Shown piece by piece: positions 1 through 9,340 of a stretch of DNA of 64,000 nt. Each line of letters opens with the position of its first letter. Position 1 is the first letter of the stretch. The translations under genes and the position numbers were made by a program. Source of the stretch: Rubellicoccus peritrichatus. Its GTDB lineage: Bacteria; Verrucomicrobiota; Verrucomicrobiia; Opitutales; Cerasicoccaceae. The notes beneath the pieces were generated by a model. That model saw nothing but the letters and a program-made list of their open reading frames with translations. It had not been told where the DNA came from and ran no database searches. The DNA lies in the NCBI RefSeq assembly GCF_033100135.1, contig NZ_CP136920.1:4645001-4709000 (forward strand), in the 5' to 3' direction.

Positions 1-77
1 TTATCCGCAGATTATCATAGATTGGGTTATAACAATCAGATGAGCATTCTTCTTGATCTGCGAAAATCTGTGGATGG
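1..77. repeat. Imperfect inverted repeat downstream of the histidine kinase gene
   Basis: Bases 1-23 and 55-77 are imperfect inverted copies: the left arm starts TTATCCGCAGATT and the reverse complement of the right arm starts CCATCCACAGATT, with about 16 of 23 positions matching. The element lies just past the stop codon of the leftward histidine kinase gene. It resembles the CCGCAGA-type intergenic palindromes scattered through many bacterial genomes; a second element of similar build lies at 15071-15200. There is no T-run typical of an intrinsic terminator. The left arm begins at the window edge and may extend further. Confidence 0.4.
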
Positions 78-90
78 ATCAAACCACAGG

Positions 91-1278
91 TCACTTGTCC
101 TCGGTTTCGAGCATGCGGACTCGACGGGATTTGAGAGGGAATTGCAGGGTTACGATCGTTCCGGTACCTTCGCGACTGTCGATGCCGATCTGACCGCCGT
201 GGTCCCGCATGATACGGCGAACCACCAGCATACCGAGACCGTGCCCATCCGCTTTGCTGGTGTAGTAAGGCTGAAAGACCCGCGGGAGATCATCCTGGGC
301 AATCCCCTTCCCTGTGTCGGCGACAAAGAGAAAAACGAAGGCATCATCGACACGAACCGAGAAACGCAGCTTGCCACCGGCATCCATGGCCTCCATCGCA
401 TTTTTCGCCACGTTGAAGAAGACCTGCTTGATCTGATGCCTGTCCCCGAGAATCATGGGCGGGGGTTCGTCAATATCGATAACCACTTCAATCCCGAGGT
501 CCTTCATCTCTGTGGCCTGGAAGTCTAATACTTCAGTCAGGATATCCAGCAACTGCACATCCTGCAAATCGGGCAACTGTGGACGAATGGCTTGGAGAAA
601 GTGGGTGATGATCCCGTCCAGACGCTGGACCTCTCCAATGCAAACATCGAGTGAGGAATCCATTTTTCCGGTCTGATCACATGACTCAACCTTGGCCAGT
701 TGCCGCTTGAGCAACTGCAAGTGAATGGTGAGCGAATTCAAAGGGTTGCCGATCTCATGGGCCACCCCTGCGGCCAGATCGAAAATCGACGAGAGCCGTT
801 CATTCTCGATCAACTCCTGAGTGGTGGCCTTTTCCTCTGAAATATCTGACAAAATCAGGGTAAAGCGGGCGCTGACCTCATCTTCCGGGCTTTCAAACGG
901 GACGAGATAGAGCCGCACAAAACGATGCTCCGGGTAGGAAATCTCAAATTCACGGGCCACTGCAGGTAAAACCTGAGCCGGCCCTTCAGCCGTGAAGTTC
1001 AGCGATTTGGCCAGCTCGGGCACAATCCGCCAGAGGATTGCCGTGCCAACATCCTCCTCCTTCAAACCAATGACCCGACACCCTGCCTCGTTGGCATATT
1101 CGATCCGCCCCAGTTCATCGATGACCAGAATGCCTTCTTGGATCGTGTTGAAAACTGTTTCAAGGAGTGCACGCTCGCGGGCCAGTCGCTGAACCAGAAT
1201 GGTCAGGTTAACTGAGTCCAAATCGTCAACACGCCCTAAAATGCGTTCGAGATGGCTTGATTTGCGAGCTGGAGGCAT
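91..1278 (-). CDS. Soluble PAS-domain sensor histidine kinase
   Basis: The 395-residue protein autophosphorylates on histidine and should pass phosphate to a response regulator, which is not seen nearby. A PAS-like sensor region spans about residues 35-150 (NTIQEGILVIDELGRIEYAN). The HisKA H-box GVAHEIGNPLNSL has phospho-acceptor His174. The HATPase region follows, with N-box NVAKNAMEAM, G1 box DTGKGIAQDDL and G2 box GHGLGM. No membrane segment or signal peptide is visible, so it is probably cytoplasmic, like NtrB-type kinases. The ATG at 1278 is the only good start. It is divergent from the TerB-like gene. The kinase assignment is firm; the signal and partner are unknown. Confidence 0.93.
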   Translation of the reverse strand: MPPARKSSHLERILGRVDDLDSVNLTILVQRLARERALLETVFNTIQEGILVIDELGRIEYANEAGCRVIGLKEEDVGTAILWRIVPELAKSLNFTAEGPAQVLPAVAREFEISYPEHRFVRLYLVPFESPEDEVSARFTLILSDISEEKATTQELIENERLSSIFDLAAGVAHEIGNPLNSLTIHLQLLKRQLAKVESCDQTGKMDSSLDVCIGEVQRLDGIITHFLQAIRPQLPDLQDVQLLDILTEVLDFQATEMKDLGIEVVIDIDEPPPMILGDRHQIKQVFFNVAKNAMEAMDAGGKLRFSVRVDDAFVFLFVADTGKGIAQDDLPRVFQPYYTSKADGHGLGMLVVRRIMRDHGGQIGIDSREGTGTIVTLQFPLKSRRVRMLETEDK

Positions 1279-1351
1279 TTCTTTTGTAAGTTAGTTAGTT
1301 TTGTGCAAGTGTTTCGTCTAAAGCTTAAAGGTATAGACGATTTAATAACGA

Positions 1352-1750
1352 ATGGACAAGCTCCGCTTATCAGTTGTCCTGGCCCGCGCGCTCATATGTG
1401 CAGCCTGGGCGGATGACGCTATCGATCCCGGCGAAAGAGAATTCCTGGATTCCTTCCTTCGCAACATAGACGGCATCAGTGAGACGGAGAGTAAGGGCCT
1501 GCAAGCGCTTCTCGATCATCGCCCGCTTCAATCCGACATTCTCCTGACCTTTAAAGAGCTCCGTGAAGTCGCGGCCATAAAGGAAGACCGGGAGTATATT
1601 CTCGAGACGGTTCATGGCATTTTCCAGTCAGATGGCAACTTCTGCGATAAGGAAGCCAGCTTTCTCCAAACCCTCGAAAAACTGCTCAATGCGGATAATG
1701 AAAACTTCTACCAGGAAATGTCCAAGGTGCTGGAGAGTTTGAAGTTTTAG
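1352..1750 (+). CDS. TerB-like domain protein
   Basis: A 132-residue, all-helical, acidic protein. The pattern AWADDAIDPGEREFLDSF near the N-terminus and FQSDGNFCDKEASFLQTL near the C-terminus matches the duplicated acidic-loop helical arrangement of the TerB/DjlA N-terminal family. The family was named from tellurite-resistance loci, but stand-alone members have no settled function; metal sensing or membrane-associated stress roles are proposed. No other ter genes are nearby. It is monocistronic and divergent from the histidine kinase, with 73 bp between the two start codons. The fold assignment is by pattern only. Confidence 0.7.
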   Translation: MDKLRLSVVLARALICAAWADDAIDPGEREFLDSFLRNIDGISETESKGLQALLDHRPLQSDILLTFKELREVAAIKEDREYILETVHGIFQSDGNFCDKEASFLQTLEKLLNADNENFYQEMSKVLESLKF

Positions 1751-1968
1751 GGCCAGCTGAGATTCTGGCTTAAAACTATCTTAAACGTTTATTAATCTTT
1801 GCAGAACCAATCAGAATGTGTGTTGGTCCGGCAAAAGTCCTGCCAAACTCGCTTAATCTCTAAGAAAAATTGATGCGATAACAAAGGATTGTCTCGCCTT
1901 ATTGAGTTTTACTTCTTGGTTAGGTTAATTTTCTATTAAGGAAACCTTGTACATTACTATTCCACAGA

Positions 1969-4158
1969 ATGAGCAACACTCCCCTAAGTAACGGATTACT
2001 CGTTTTCGAGCGATTCCGCCTCAAGATGTTACTTGGGCGTGGGGGGATGGGTGTTGTCTGGCTGGCACGCGACGAGGAACTGGAAATCGACATTGCGCTG
2101 AAATTCCTCTCGGAAGACCTTTTCCGGGACAGCTCGGCGCTCCGCGATTTGAAAAAAGAAACCCGTCGTGGCATGGCCTTGTCACATCCCAATATTGTTC
2201 GCGTCTACGGCTTCTATTCGAGTAATAATGGAGCTGCCGTCGCCATGGAATTCGTGGAAGGCAACACCCTTTGCAGCCTGCGAGACACCCGCCTGAATGA
2301 CGCCTTTGAGGTAGACGAGCTGAAGCCCTGGATTGCGGAGCTCTGCTCTGCCTTACACTATGCCCACACAGAAGCAGAAATTGTCCACCGGGATCTCAAA
2401 CCTGGTAATTTGATGGTGGATCATCGCAATCGCCTGAAAGTGGCTGATTTCGGCATCGCGTCCAGTCTGTCTGACGCGCAAACACGCATAACCGGAACGG
2501 TCTCGCCACGAGGCACGCTATCCTACATGAGCCCCCAGCAGCTGCTTGGACAGCGGCCCTGCATTTCTCACGACATCTATAGCCTTGGGGCGACCCTGTA
2601 TGACCTCCTGACTGGTAAACCACCTTTTTATTCCGGTGATATCAGCCTGCAAATTCGGGAAACTCAACCACCCTCCATTGCAGAAAGGCGGGAAGAGTTG
2701 GAATTCATTGGATATCCATTGACCAAGGAGTGGGAGGAAACGATTGCGGCATGCCTATCCAAGGATGCTTCCAAACGCCCGCGCACAGCAATGGAAGTCC
2801 TCCAGCGGTTGAATTTGCAGGACTATGAACCGGCTCGCAGTGGCAGCGCATTTCCCTTCGATAAGGCAGCCACCAGTAAAGACACGCCTGCGATTTCCGA
2901 ACCAACTGTCTATGAGCCCATTCCATTCACGCCAAGGGCTGAGCCCACTCAAGCCCAGCCAGAAACCAAGACTGGAAACACGGATGTCACAACGGAGCCT
3001 GCCTTAACGACCACACATAGTGTTGTCACAGCTTCTCGTTGGTCCGGACTCAGGACAGCCCTCATGGTTTTTGTCAGCGTTCTGGCAGGAGGTGCCATTG
3101 TCTTCTATGCGACCAAAGAACTGATCACTGTGGAATCTAGAAGTAACAAAATGGGTTTTGGAATCAATGAACCTGATTACAACCCGCCACCTGTCCAGCA
3201 ATTCCCGAATTCCCTTACGACATCCGAAGGAGAATGGAACCACCAGCCACCTAACAGCAATAATCGACCGATACCTCCACCAGGCATGGCTACAGGTACC
3301 ACTGGGCAAATGGCTCCACCACAGAATGCCAGGCCAGGAATGGGGCAAGCTGGACCACGGACACAGGGGCCTTTATTGCAAACTTCATCCGAGCCAAGAG
3401 AAGTTCTTGATGAACCCGTAGCCGGGAAAGACTTTGATTTACCTGGCAGTGATTTGATTTTTTCCTGGGTCCCGTCAAAGGAATTCCTGGTTGGATCTCC
3501 TCCTTTTGACACCCGGGCAAATGACGATGAGAAACCGATCACTCGGGTCATTTTCACCAGAGGCTACTGGATCAGTCGGTATGAAACAACTCAGGGCGAA
3601 TTCCAGAAGGCAATGGGCAGTAACCCAAGTCATCATAAAGGAGAGCCCAACCTGCCCGTGGACTCGGTCACCTGGTACGAAGCAATGAAGTTTTGCGATC
3701 GTTTAAACAAAAAATATGCAGATATCATTCCTGCTGGATATACCTTTTCTCTACCATCGCAGTCTCAATTTGAATATGCTTCCTCTGCTGGCATAAACAG
3801 AATACACGGTGGTGCTAATGTCAGGGAAAAGGCTTGGGGAAATTTCAAGGGAGTCAGCGAGACTCAGCCAGTGGGCCAACTGGAACCAAACAACTGGGAA
3901 GTTTACGACACTTTTGGCAATGTGGCGGAATGGTGCCTAGACTGGTATGCAGACACACTGCCTGGAAACGAAGTTGTTGACTGGGTCGGTCCGGCCAAGG
4001 GCGAATATAAGGTTGTCAAAGGTGGCACAATCAAGCACGACCCATGGGGTCTCCGAGTTTTTTCCCGGAATGCCATCGCCCCCAATGAACGAGACGCATT
4101 GATTGGCTTTCGCGTTGCATTGGTCCCAATTAACTCACACCATATCGCGCGAAACTAG
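1969..4158 (+). CDS. Membrane Ser/Thr protein kinase fused to an FGE-sulfatase-like domain
   Basis: Residues 15-285 form a Hanks-type kinase: glycine loop GRGGMGVV (23-30), Lys45, catalytic HRDLKPGN (140-147), DFG (160-162) and activation segment GTLSYMSPQQ. A Pro/Thr-rich linker leads to one transmembrane segment (about 361-380), then a Pro/Gln/Gly-rich stalk and an FGE-sulfatase/SUMF1-like domain (about 475-725: GYWISRYETTQGEFQKAMG, VDSVTWYEAMKFCDRLN, GNVAEWCLDWYAD, IGFRVAL). The cysteine pair that makes true formylglycine-generating enzymes catalytic is absent from the C-terminal RVFSRNAIAPNERD stretch, so the outer domain is probably a ligand or peptide binder. An FHA gene starts 9 bp after the stop. 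Kinase-FGE fusions are known in Planctomycetes and Verrucomicrobia. Confidence 0.93.
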   Translation: MSNTPLSNGLLVFERFRLKMLLGRGGMGVVWLARDEELEIDIALKFLSEDLFRDSSALRDLKKETRRGMALSHPNIVRVYGFYSSNNGAAVAMEFVEGNTLCSLRDTRLNDAFEVDELKPWIAELCSALHYAHTEAEIVHRDLKPGNLMVDHRNRLKVADFGIASSLSDAQTRITGTVSPRGTLSYMSPQQLLGQRPCISHDIYSLGATLYDLLTGKPPFYSGDISLQIRETQPPSIAERREELEFIGYPLTKEWEETIAACLSKDASKRPRTAMEVLQRLNLQDYEPARSGSAFPFDKAATSKDTPAISEPTVYEPIPFTPRAEPTQAQPETKTGNTDVTTEPALTTTHSVVTASRWSGLRTALMVFVSVLAGGAIVFYATKELITVESRSNKMGFGINEPDYNPPPVQQFPNSLTTSEGEWNHQPPNSNNRPIPPPGMATGTTGQMAPPQNARPGMGQAGPRTQGPLLQTSSEPREVLDEPVAGKDFDLPGSDLIFSWVPSKEFLVGSPPFDTRANDDEKPITRVIFTRGYWISRYETTQGEFQKAMGSNPSHHKGEPNLPVDSVTWYEAMKFCDRLNKKYADIIPAGYTFSLPSQSQFEYASSAGINRIHGGANVREKAWGNFKGVSETQPVGQLEPNNWEVYDTFGNVAEWCLDWYADTLPGNEVVDWVGPAKGEYKVVKGGTIKHDPWGLRVFSRNAIAPNERDALIGFRVALVPINSHHIARN

Positions 4159-4167
4159 CTTTTTGTT

Positions 4168-4500
4168 ATGTCAGAAGAACAATTCACGAACTCCACTACG
4201 ATTGAACCAGGCTTGAAAGTTACGATTCAAGGCACCACCTACATAGCACGGGATGGTGATGTTTTAGGCCGTGAAGGTACCGTTGCCACAGAAGAGCTTG
4301 GTTCAATCAACACCGTCTCACGTCGTCATGCAGTTGTCAGCAAGCGTGAAGGATTCTGGTTCATCACAATTCCCAAATCCGTAAATAACTCCACAAAGCT
4401 TGATGGCATGGAGGTGGAACGCGATGCACCACAAAAAATCAACGGTACGCGCATCCTCAAAATGTCAGAAAGCTGTGTCGTTACACTTAGTCCCGGCTAA
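4168..4500 (+). CDS. FHA-domain phosphothreonine-binding protein
   Basis: A 110-residue protein that is essentially one FHA domain: GREG in the first strand pair, then TVSRRHAVVS, which matches the conserved SxxH phosphopeptide-binding loop, then KSVNNSTKLDGMEV, which matches the conserved asparagine-glycine region. FHA domains bind phosphothreonine peptides. The start codon lies 9 bp after the stop of the Ser/Thr kinase gene, so the two are almost surely co-transcribed. By inference this is a reader of kinase autophosphorylation or substrate phosphorylation. No signal peptide is seen; it is cytoplasmic, matching the kinase side of the membrane. Confidence 0.88.
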   Translation: MSEEQFTNSTTIEPGLKVTIQGTTYIARDGDVLGREGTVATEELGSINTVSRRHAVVSKREGFWFITIPKSVNNSTKLDGMEVERDAPQKINGTRILKMSESCVVTLSPG

Positions 4501-4733
4501 GCAGCTGGACACTGGTTTCAGATCTTTGTGTCAGACTACAACCTCGCTCTTCCTAAGTGATGTAAGGAGCAGGATTACAATAGCAGCATTCCATCAAACA
4601 GTCGGTAACCTCTGCCAAATGAACTGGGAATATTCAAGGTGCTGGAGGTTCTTATGGGTGCCCTTATAAAATAAATTGCCGAATCAGGTGCAATTTAAGC
4701 ATTCCTGCTTACATTCTCCTGTTGCATCCAATT

Positions 4734-6827
4734 ATGATTCCCCAATCCCATCTCCGAGCGATCGCTTGTGCCCTTATCCTGGGGCTGACAATAACCTCAC
4801 TGGCAGAAGCGCAACAGAAAGTACTCTTTATTCGCGGAGGCAGCGGCACTGTCGGATTCTTTGAAGGCGGAGCGGATGAACAGGGAGCTGACATCAACAA
4901 TTACGCCACAACCAACGGAAACCATGGCTGGGGGGAGCTCCATGCAGCACTTATCGCTGAGGGATTTGATGTTGAGCAATTAAGTGAGGATCCGGTGACC
5001 AGTGCGTCGCCTTACAATATTCCGACGCCGGTTGCTCTTGATGCCATAGATTTAAGCCAATACGCTGTGATTGTTTTCGGTTCTAACAATGCCGAATACA
5101 CAACTGCACAAGTCAATGCGTTTATGACATATATTCAGAATGGCGGAGCCGGCCTGTTTATTTCTGACGCTAATTTCGGACAGTTTTGGGGAGATGCACC
5201 AAGTTCGGATCAACTTTTCCTCAGTCGCTTTGGTCTAACTATGAATCAGGATCAGGGGACTTATGATATTCGCCGTACTGACGAATTTCTTGTCCCGGCT
5301 CATCCAATTTTAAACGGCGTCAATTCTTTTGACGGCGAAGGAGTTTCTCCCATCTCGATCACTTCAACGGTGACCGATATCACGAGTACGATTCTGACAA
5401 GTGCCCGAGGAAGTGTTCGCCGAAACACGGGAGATGCTCAAGGCCCGTCAGAATCCAGTACAGTCAATGATGGTACCCTCGTTATTGCAACCTATGGCAC
5501 CGGCCGTGTTGCCGGCCACTTTGACCGCAATACCTTTTTCAACGATAATGGTGCCGGCACAAATATCAATCGATTCGAGAACGAGCAATACGCTCGTAAT
5601 CTTTTTAATTGGCTGGCTGGCAATCCAGACTTTGAAGTCGGCGTTGATAACTACGCCCCACGGGTGCATTTCCCCGACATAGCGGACGGAACAGTCCTGA
5701 CTGAAGGTTCCGATATCAGTGTCGATGCCATCGCCAAAGATATCGACGGAACCGTTAGCTATGTCGATCTTTTTCTTGATGACCAACTTGTTGCAAGAGA
5801 CAGCTCAAGTCCCTACAGCTGGAGTGGTGATGCACTGCTACAAGATCTCACTGCCGGCACCCGTGTTTTGAAAACAGTTGTTACCGACAATGACGGAGAC
5901 ACAACAGAAAGCAGTATCGAACTCACCGTTCAAGATGGTTCCGGCCTTGAGAATCCTTTGGATCGCAGCTTTTGGAACCTGAGTAGCTCCGTCAATAATT
6001 CAAACGAACTTGCCAATGCCATTGATGGAGACACCAGCACACGCTGGCCAACGCGACAATTTCAAACACCGGGTCAGACCTTCACCGTTGATTTCACTGA
6101 ACGTCAATTGATTCATCGCATTCTTCTCGAAACAGTGGATAATCCAGAGGACTATCCACGCGGATATATTGTAAGAGGATCAAATAACGGCACAGACTAC
6201 ACCGAAATCATCAGTGGATCCGGCAACGGTGCGACAACCAGTATTGAGCTCAGTCAACCAGTCACTTACCGCTATATCCAAATTGAGCAAACCGGCAGCT
6301 CAAACAATCGCTGGTGGTCGATTCACGAAATCAATATCTACAAGCCACCCACAAACAGTGTTTTGAATAGTGACTCATGGCTTCAGTTCTACTTTGGGGA
6401 TGATCTCGACGACCTGACCAAAGAAAGCACTCATTGGGGGACAACTGCGGATTTTGATAATGATGGCTTAAACACGCTCGAAGAACTCGCCTTCAATTCC
6501 AATCCGCTTATCGCATCTTCTTCAAACAGACCAATTCTTGTTGGACAGAGTTTTGCCAATGACAGCATTAATATTCAGATAAGCTATCGACAATGGAAAG
6601 ACGGCGCAGGTTCACCAGGAGCGATCACCGCAAATGGTATTAACTACAATTTCGAATTCAGTCCAGACCTTGAAACGTCATCATGGACGACTGCGGGAAT
6701 TACGGTTCAACAAGTTGGCGACGCAGTCGATAACTCGGACGGCACTGAAACCGTGACCTTACAAGTCACTCCACCAGTAACATCACCAGAGCGTGGCTTT
6801 TTTCGGCTCAATCTAACGCAGGATTAG
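4734..6827 (+). CDS. Secreted ThuA-like/discoidin-domain protein
   Basis: A 697-residue exported protein. The signal peptide runs from MIPQSHLRAIACALILG to about SLAEA|Q. The ATG at 4734 is preferred over the in-frame TTG at 4722. Residues about 25-310 resemble a glutamine-amidotransferase-like (ThuA-type) fold: VLFIRGGSG, AVIVFGSNNAEYTTAQVNAF, GGAGLFISDANFGQFW. Then come an Ig-like segment (VSYVDLFLDDQLVARDSSSP) and an F5/8-type-C (discoidin) domain, about 415-540 (AIDGDTSTRWPTRQ, RYIQIEQTGSSNNRWWSI). The C-terminal DFDNDGLNTLEELAF is the calcium-loop-like motif common at the ends of verrucomicrobial secreted proteins. It likely binds carbohydrate at the surface; catalytic activity is uncertain. 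Confidence 0.75.
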   Translation: MIPQSHLRAIACALILGLTITSLAEAQQKVLFIRGGSGTVGFFEGGADEQGADINNYATTNGNHGWGELHAALIAEGFDVEQLSEDPVTSASPYNIPTPVALDAIDLSQYAVIVFGSNNAEYTTAQVNAFMTYIQNGGAGLFISDANFGQFWGDAPSSDQLFLSRFGLTMNQDQGTYDIRRTDEFLVPAHPILNGVNSFDGEGVSPISITSTVTDITSTILTSARGSVRRNTGDAQGPSESSTVNDGTLVIATYGTGRVAGHFDRNTFFNDNGAGTNINRFENEQYARNLFNWLAGNPDFEVGVDNYAPRVHFPDIADGTVLTEGSDISVDAIAKDIDGTVSYVDLFLDDQLVARDSSSPYSWSGDALLQDLTAGTRVLKTVVTDNDGDTTESSIELTVQDGSGLENPLDRSFWNLSSSVNNSNELANAIDGDTSTRWPTRQFQTPGQTFTVDFTERQLIHRILLETVDNPEDYPRGYIVRGSNNGTDYTEIISGSGNGATTSIELSQPVTYRYIQIEQTGSSNNRWWSIHEINIYKPPTNSVLNSDSWLQFYFGDDLDDLTKESTHWGTTADFDNDGLNTLEELAFNSNPLIASSSNRPILVGQSFANDSINIQISYRQWKDGAGSPGAITANGINYNFEFSPDLETSSWTTAGITVQQVGDAVDNSDGTETVTLQVTPPVTSPERGFFRLNLTQD

Positions 6828-6845
6828 GCGATAGCTGATGCTGTC

Positions 6846-7637
6846 CTAAGACGGCAGAAACCAGACTCGAGGGTCGAGTCGGTAATAGGTTGAGAGCTCC
6901 TGATAAAGTTCCGGATGCTTTTTATACATCTGACGTGGTTTTTCAAAAAAAGATTCCGTCGCAACTGAAAAGAACTCAGCCATATTCGTTGCCCCATAGT
7001 GGTCCATCACTGACTTCTTGCCACGCTCTGCTCGATCAACCAAACGCTCGAAATCATCACTCAAGACATTGGCCCATGTCCGGTATGCTTCCGGGGTATG
7101 TAAAATGGGGACTCCGTCACTTCGCGCATTCTCTTGATCCAACTGATGAGCAAACTCATGGAGCGTAACATTATTCCCATCAAAGATATTTCGCGCTCCA
7201 TGGGCAACAGAATCCCAGGCCAGGACCACAGTTCCATTACTCCAGGATTCACCTGTACGGGCAATCTCTCTTTCTGTAACAATGCCCAATGCATCCACCT
7301 GGCGTTGGACAGACTTGAATGCGGCAGGATAGACAATCACCGTTTTTAAATTCGGGTAAGGCTCACCGGGATGATTAACAATAAGCAGACAGGCCTGGCC
7401 AGCTATAGTCAGGATAATCTCATCCGTCAGCTCCAAACCACCACAGGCCTCAAAGTAAGTGGTCGCAATGAACCGGGCAATTTTTTGTCTGAGGCAAATC
7501 TTGAGCTCATCTGGCAATCTTTTGTAGATGGGCAAATTGTGATTCAAATGCTCCAGCCAAGCCTCTTTGAACACAGCGTCAACAGGTTCTTCTGAAACAA
7601 ACAATGCCTTGATTTGCTCCCAAACACTCACTGACAA
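6846..7637 (-). CDS. mtfA: MtfA-family zinc peptidase (M90)
   Basis: A 263-residue protein with the HEFAHQLD motif (His160, Glu161, His164), the gluzincin-type zinc site of the M90/MtfA family. Downstream MAEFFSVATESFFEKP supplies the third-ligand region, and the DPRVWF end is also family-like. In E. coli MtfA binds the repressor Mlc and has aminopeptidase activity; whether that holds here is unknown. The start is non-ATG: TTG at 7637 or GTG at 7631, two to eight bases past the pgpA stop, which suggests translational coupling. It is the last gene of the pgsA-pgpA-mtfA operon. Confidence 0.9.
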   Translation of the reverse strand: MSVSVWEQIKALFVSEEPVDAVFKEAWLEHLNHNLPIYKRLPDELKICLRQKIARFIATTYFEACGGLELTDEIILTIAGQACLLIVNHPGEPYPNLKTVIVYPAAFKSVQRQVDALGIVTEREIARTGESWSNGTVVLAWDSVAHGARNIFDGNNVTLHEFAHQLDQENARSDGVPILHTPEAYRTWANVLSDDFERLVDRAERGKKSVMDHYGATNMAEFFSVATESFFEKPRQMYKKHPELYQELSTYYRLDPRVWFLPS

Positions 7638-7639
7638 AA

Positions 7640-8161
7640 CTATAAAAAATTCACAATGTATATAATCCAGCCAATGTGGAGCACGACACAGGTTGCCAGG
7701 GCTGCTGCTACATCATCTATGACAACACCCCACCCTCCTGGTTTGCTCTGAAGGCTTTTTATGCCCAGTGGCTTGAGGATATCGAAAAATCGAAAGACAC
7801 CAAATCCAGCAAGCAGCATGATCCACGCCCAGCTGCCAAGCTGAGTAATCGCGGGCTGAAGCCCGATAAAGCAAACGGGTATGGCAACAACCTCATCCAG
7901 AATGACTTCTCCAGGATCGCGTTTGAACATACGCACTTCCGCTTCACCACAGATCGCCACTGCAAAGTAAATCGATGCGGCAAGCAACAGGACATACCCA
8001 ACTGGATTCAGAAAATGAAACGCAGCGGTGTACCAAAGAATGCCTGCCACCGAGCCAACGGTCCCGGGAGCCTTTCCCCAGAAACCAAGCGGTCCAAGGG
8101 TTGCAAGATTAATGACCAATGGAGATGGTAATACCGTTGTCCAGCGGGCACCCGGCGTCAT
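7640..8161 (-). CDS. pgpA: Phosphatidylglycerophosphatase A
   Basis: A 173-residue membrane phosphatase that removes phosphate from phosphatidylglycerol phosphate to give phosphatidylglycerol. Diagnostic motifs are LGFWGKAPGTVGSVAG near the N-terminus, VILDEVVAIP in the middle and GGWGVVIDDVAAA near the C-terminus, with about four hydrophobic segments. Its ATG overlaps the stop of pgsA (ATGA at 8158-8161), so the enzyme making phosphatidylglycerol phosphate and the one dephosphorylating it are translationally coupled. mtfA follows almost immediately. Length fits the family. Confidence 0.95.
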   Translation of the reverse strand: MTPGARWTTVLPSPLVINLATLGPLGFWGKAPGTVGSVAGILWYTAAFHFLNPVGYVLLLAASIYFAVAICGEAEVRMFKRDPGEVILDEVVAIPVCFIGLQPAITQLGSWAWIMLLAGFGVFRFFDILKPLGIKSLQSKPGGWGVVIDDVAAALATCVVLHIGWIIYIVNFL

Positions 8162-8766
8162 TTTTTACCCTTTCCTTTGGCAGATGACGGCTCATCTGCC
8201 AGCAAGTGCCAGTATTTGGAGAGATACATATAACCTGATTGCAGCGTCATCAGAGTTGCGACAACTAACAGAATAATACCGATCCAGCGAAATGTCTCCG
8301 ACACAGCCGTTGATGCACCAAAGTCAGCGTGTAAGAACAACGCAGCCATCAAAAAACCTGCAGATACAATCTGGAACACCGTTTTTACTTTACCTGACTT
8401 CTCTGCTGCCAGGACGACACCGCGGACAGCTGCAACTTGACGCAATCCGGTGATGAGGAACTCCCGGGTTAAAATGATGAGCACCATAAAAACGGCCCAT
8501 ACGCCGAGCAGGTCGGGAATCGTGACCAGGACCACAAATATCCCAACATTCAGGACCTTGTCTGCCAAAGCGTCCATCAGCTTGCCGAAATCCGTGATCA
8601 TATTGAAACGGCGAGCCACCCAGCCATCAGCCCAGTCCGTCAGAGCGGCTATAATGTAGAGGACAAAAGCAAGCGTTGCAGCCCCTTTGAATGGGGCATA
8701 GAGCAAGATCGCGATTACGAATAGAAACGCGACTCGCGAGAGCGAAAGCAAGTTAGGCAGGTTCAA
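8158..8766 (-). CDS. pgsA: CDP-diacylglycerol-glycerol-3-phosphate 3-phosphatidyltransferase
   Basis: A 202-residue integral membrane enzyme of the CDP-alcohol phosphatidyltransferase family. It shows the signature D-x2-DG-x2-AR-x8-G-x3-D-x3-D at about residues 44-69 (DWADGWVARR, then DFGKLMDALAD). It makes phosphatidylglycerol phosphate from CDP-diacylglycerol and glycerol 3-phosphate. The start is TTG at 8766 giving MNLPNLLSLSR, the usual N-terminus of the family; no ATG lies upstream in frame. The C-terminal tail is Lys-rich (SSAKGKGKK). It is first in the operon with pgpA and mtfA and divergent from coaD. Confidence 0.95.
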   Translation of the reverse strand: MNLPNLLSLSRVAFLFVIAILLYAPFKGAATLAFVLYIIAALTDWADGWVARRFNMITDFGKLMDALADKVLNVGIFVVLVTIPDLLGVWAVFMVLIILTREFLITGLRQVAAVRGVVLAAEKSGKVKTVFQIVSAGFLMAALFLHADFGASTAVSETFRWIGIILLVVATLMTLQSGYMYLSKYWHLLADEPSSAKGKGKK

Positions 8767-8851
8767 TGCAATCCTTGATGAGTTCGCCGCCTAAGAAAGC
8801 AACCTCCGAAACACCTTGCAACCATCGAAATGCCCCTACATATCGATCCTC

Positions 8852-9340
8852 ATGAGACGCGCAGTATATGCAGGAACTTTCGATCCGGTAACCAACGGCC
8901 ATCTGGATATTCTGGAACGGGCCTGTCGTTTATTTGACGAGGTTGTGATCGCTGTTGCTCCCAATAAGGAGAAAAAGCCGATCTTCACCGTCGACGAGCG
9001 CATCGAGCTACTAGCGGAGCATCTCAAGAACATCCCCAATGCGCGAGCTGAGATCCTGGAGGGCCTGACTGTGGATTTTGCCAAAAAAATGGATGCCATC
9101 GCCATCGTCCGGGGGCTGAGGGCAGTATCGGACTTCGAATATGAATTCCAGATGGCTCAAATGAACCGGCATCTCGATGATGAGATAGAGACCATTTTCC
9201 TGATGCCAAGTGAGGATTACTTCTTCACCAGCTCCAATCTGATCAAGGCAGTCGCCTCCTATTCGTCACAGGAACGCATTGAGAAATTCATTCCAAGGAA
9301 TGTAGCAAAAGCGCTGAGCGAAAGGTTTGCAAAGCGATGA
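8852..9340 (+). CDS. coaD: Phosphopantetheine adenylyltransferase
   Basis: A 162-residue enzyme of coenzyme A synthesis that transfers AMP from ATP to 4'-phosphopantetheine. The nucleotidyltransferase motif TFDPVTNGHLDI lies at residues 9-20 and the family motif SSNLIKAVASY near the C-terminus corresponds to the SSTxVKEVA loop. The ATG at 8852, giving MRRAVYAGTFDP, fits the family far better than an in-frame TTG at 8816, which would add twelve unlikely residues. The stop overlaps the start of the next gene (ATGA at 9337-9340). Confidence 0.97.
   Translation: MRRAVYAGTFDPVTNGHLDILERACRLFDEVVIAVAPNKEKKPIFTVDERIELLAEHLKNIPNARAEILEGLTVDFAKKMDAIAIVRGLRAVSDFEYEFQMAQMNRHLDDEIETIFLMPSEDYFFTSSNLIKAVASYSSQERIEKFIPRNVAKALSERFAKR

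Noticed and set aside
3840-4150. True formylglycine-generating activity for the kinase-linked domain, acting on sulfatases
   Set aside because: The required cysteine pair is absent and no sulfatase gene is in the window.
4722-4733. Upstream TTG start for the discoidin-type secreted protein
   Set aside because: ATG 4734 gives a cleaner signal peptide; the four extra residues add nothing.
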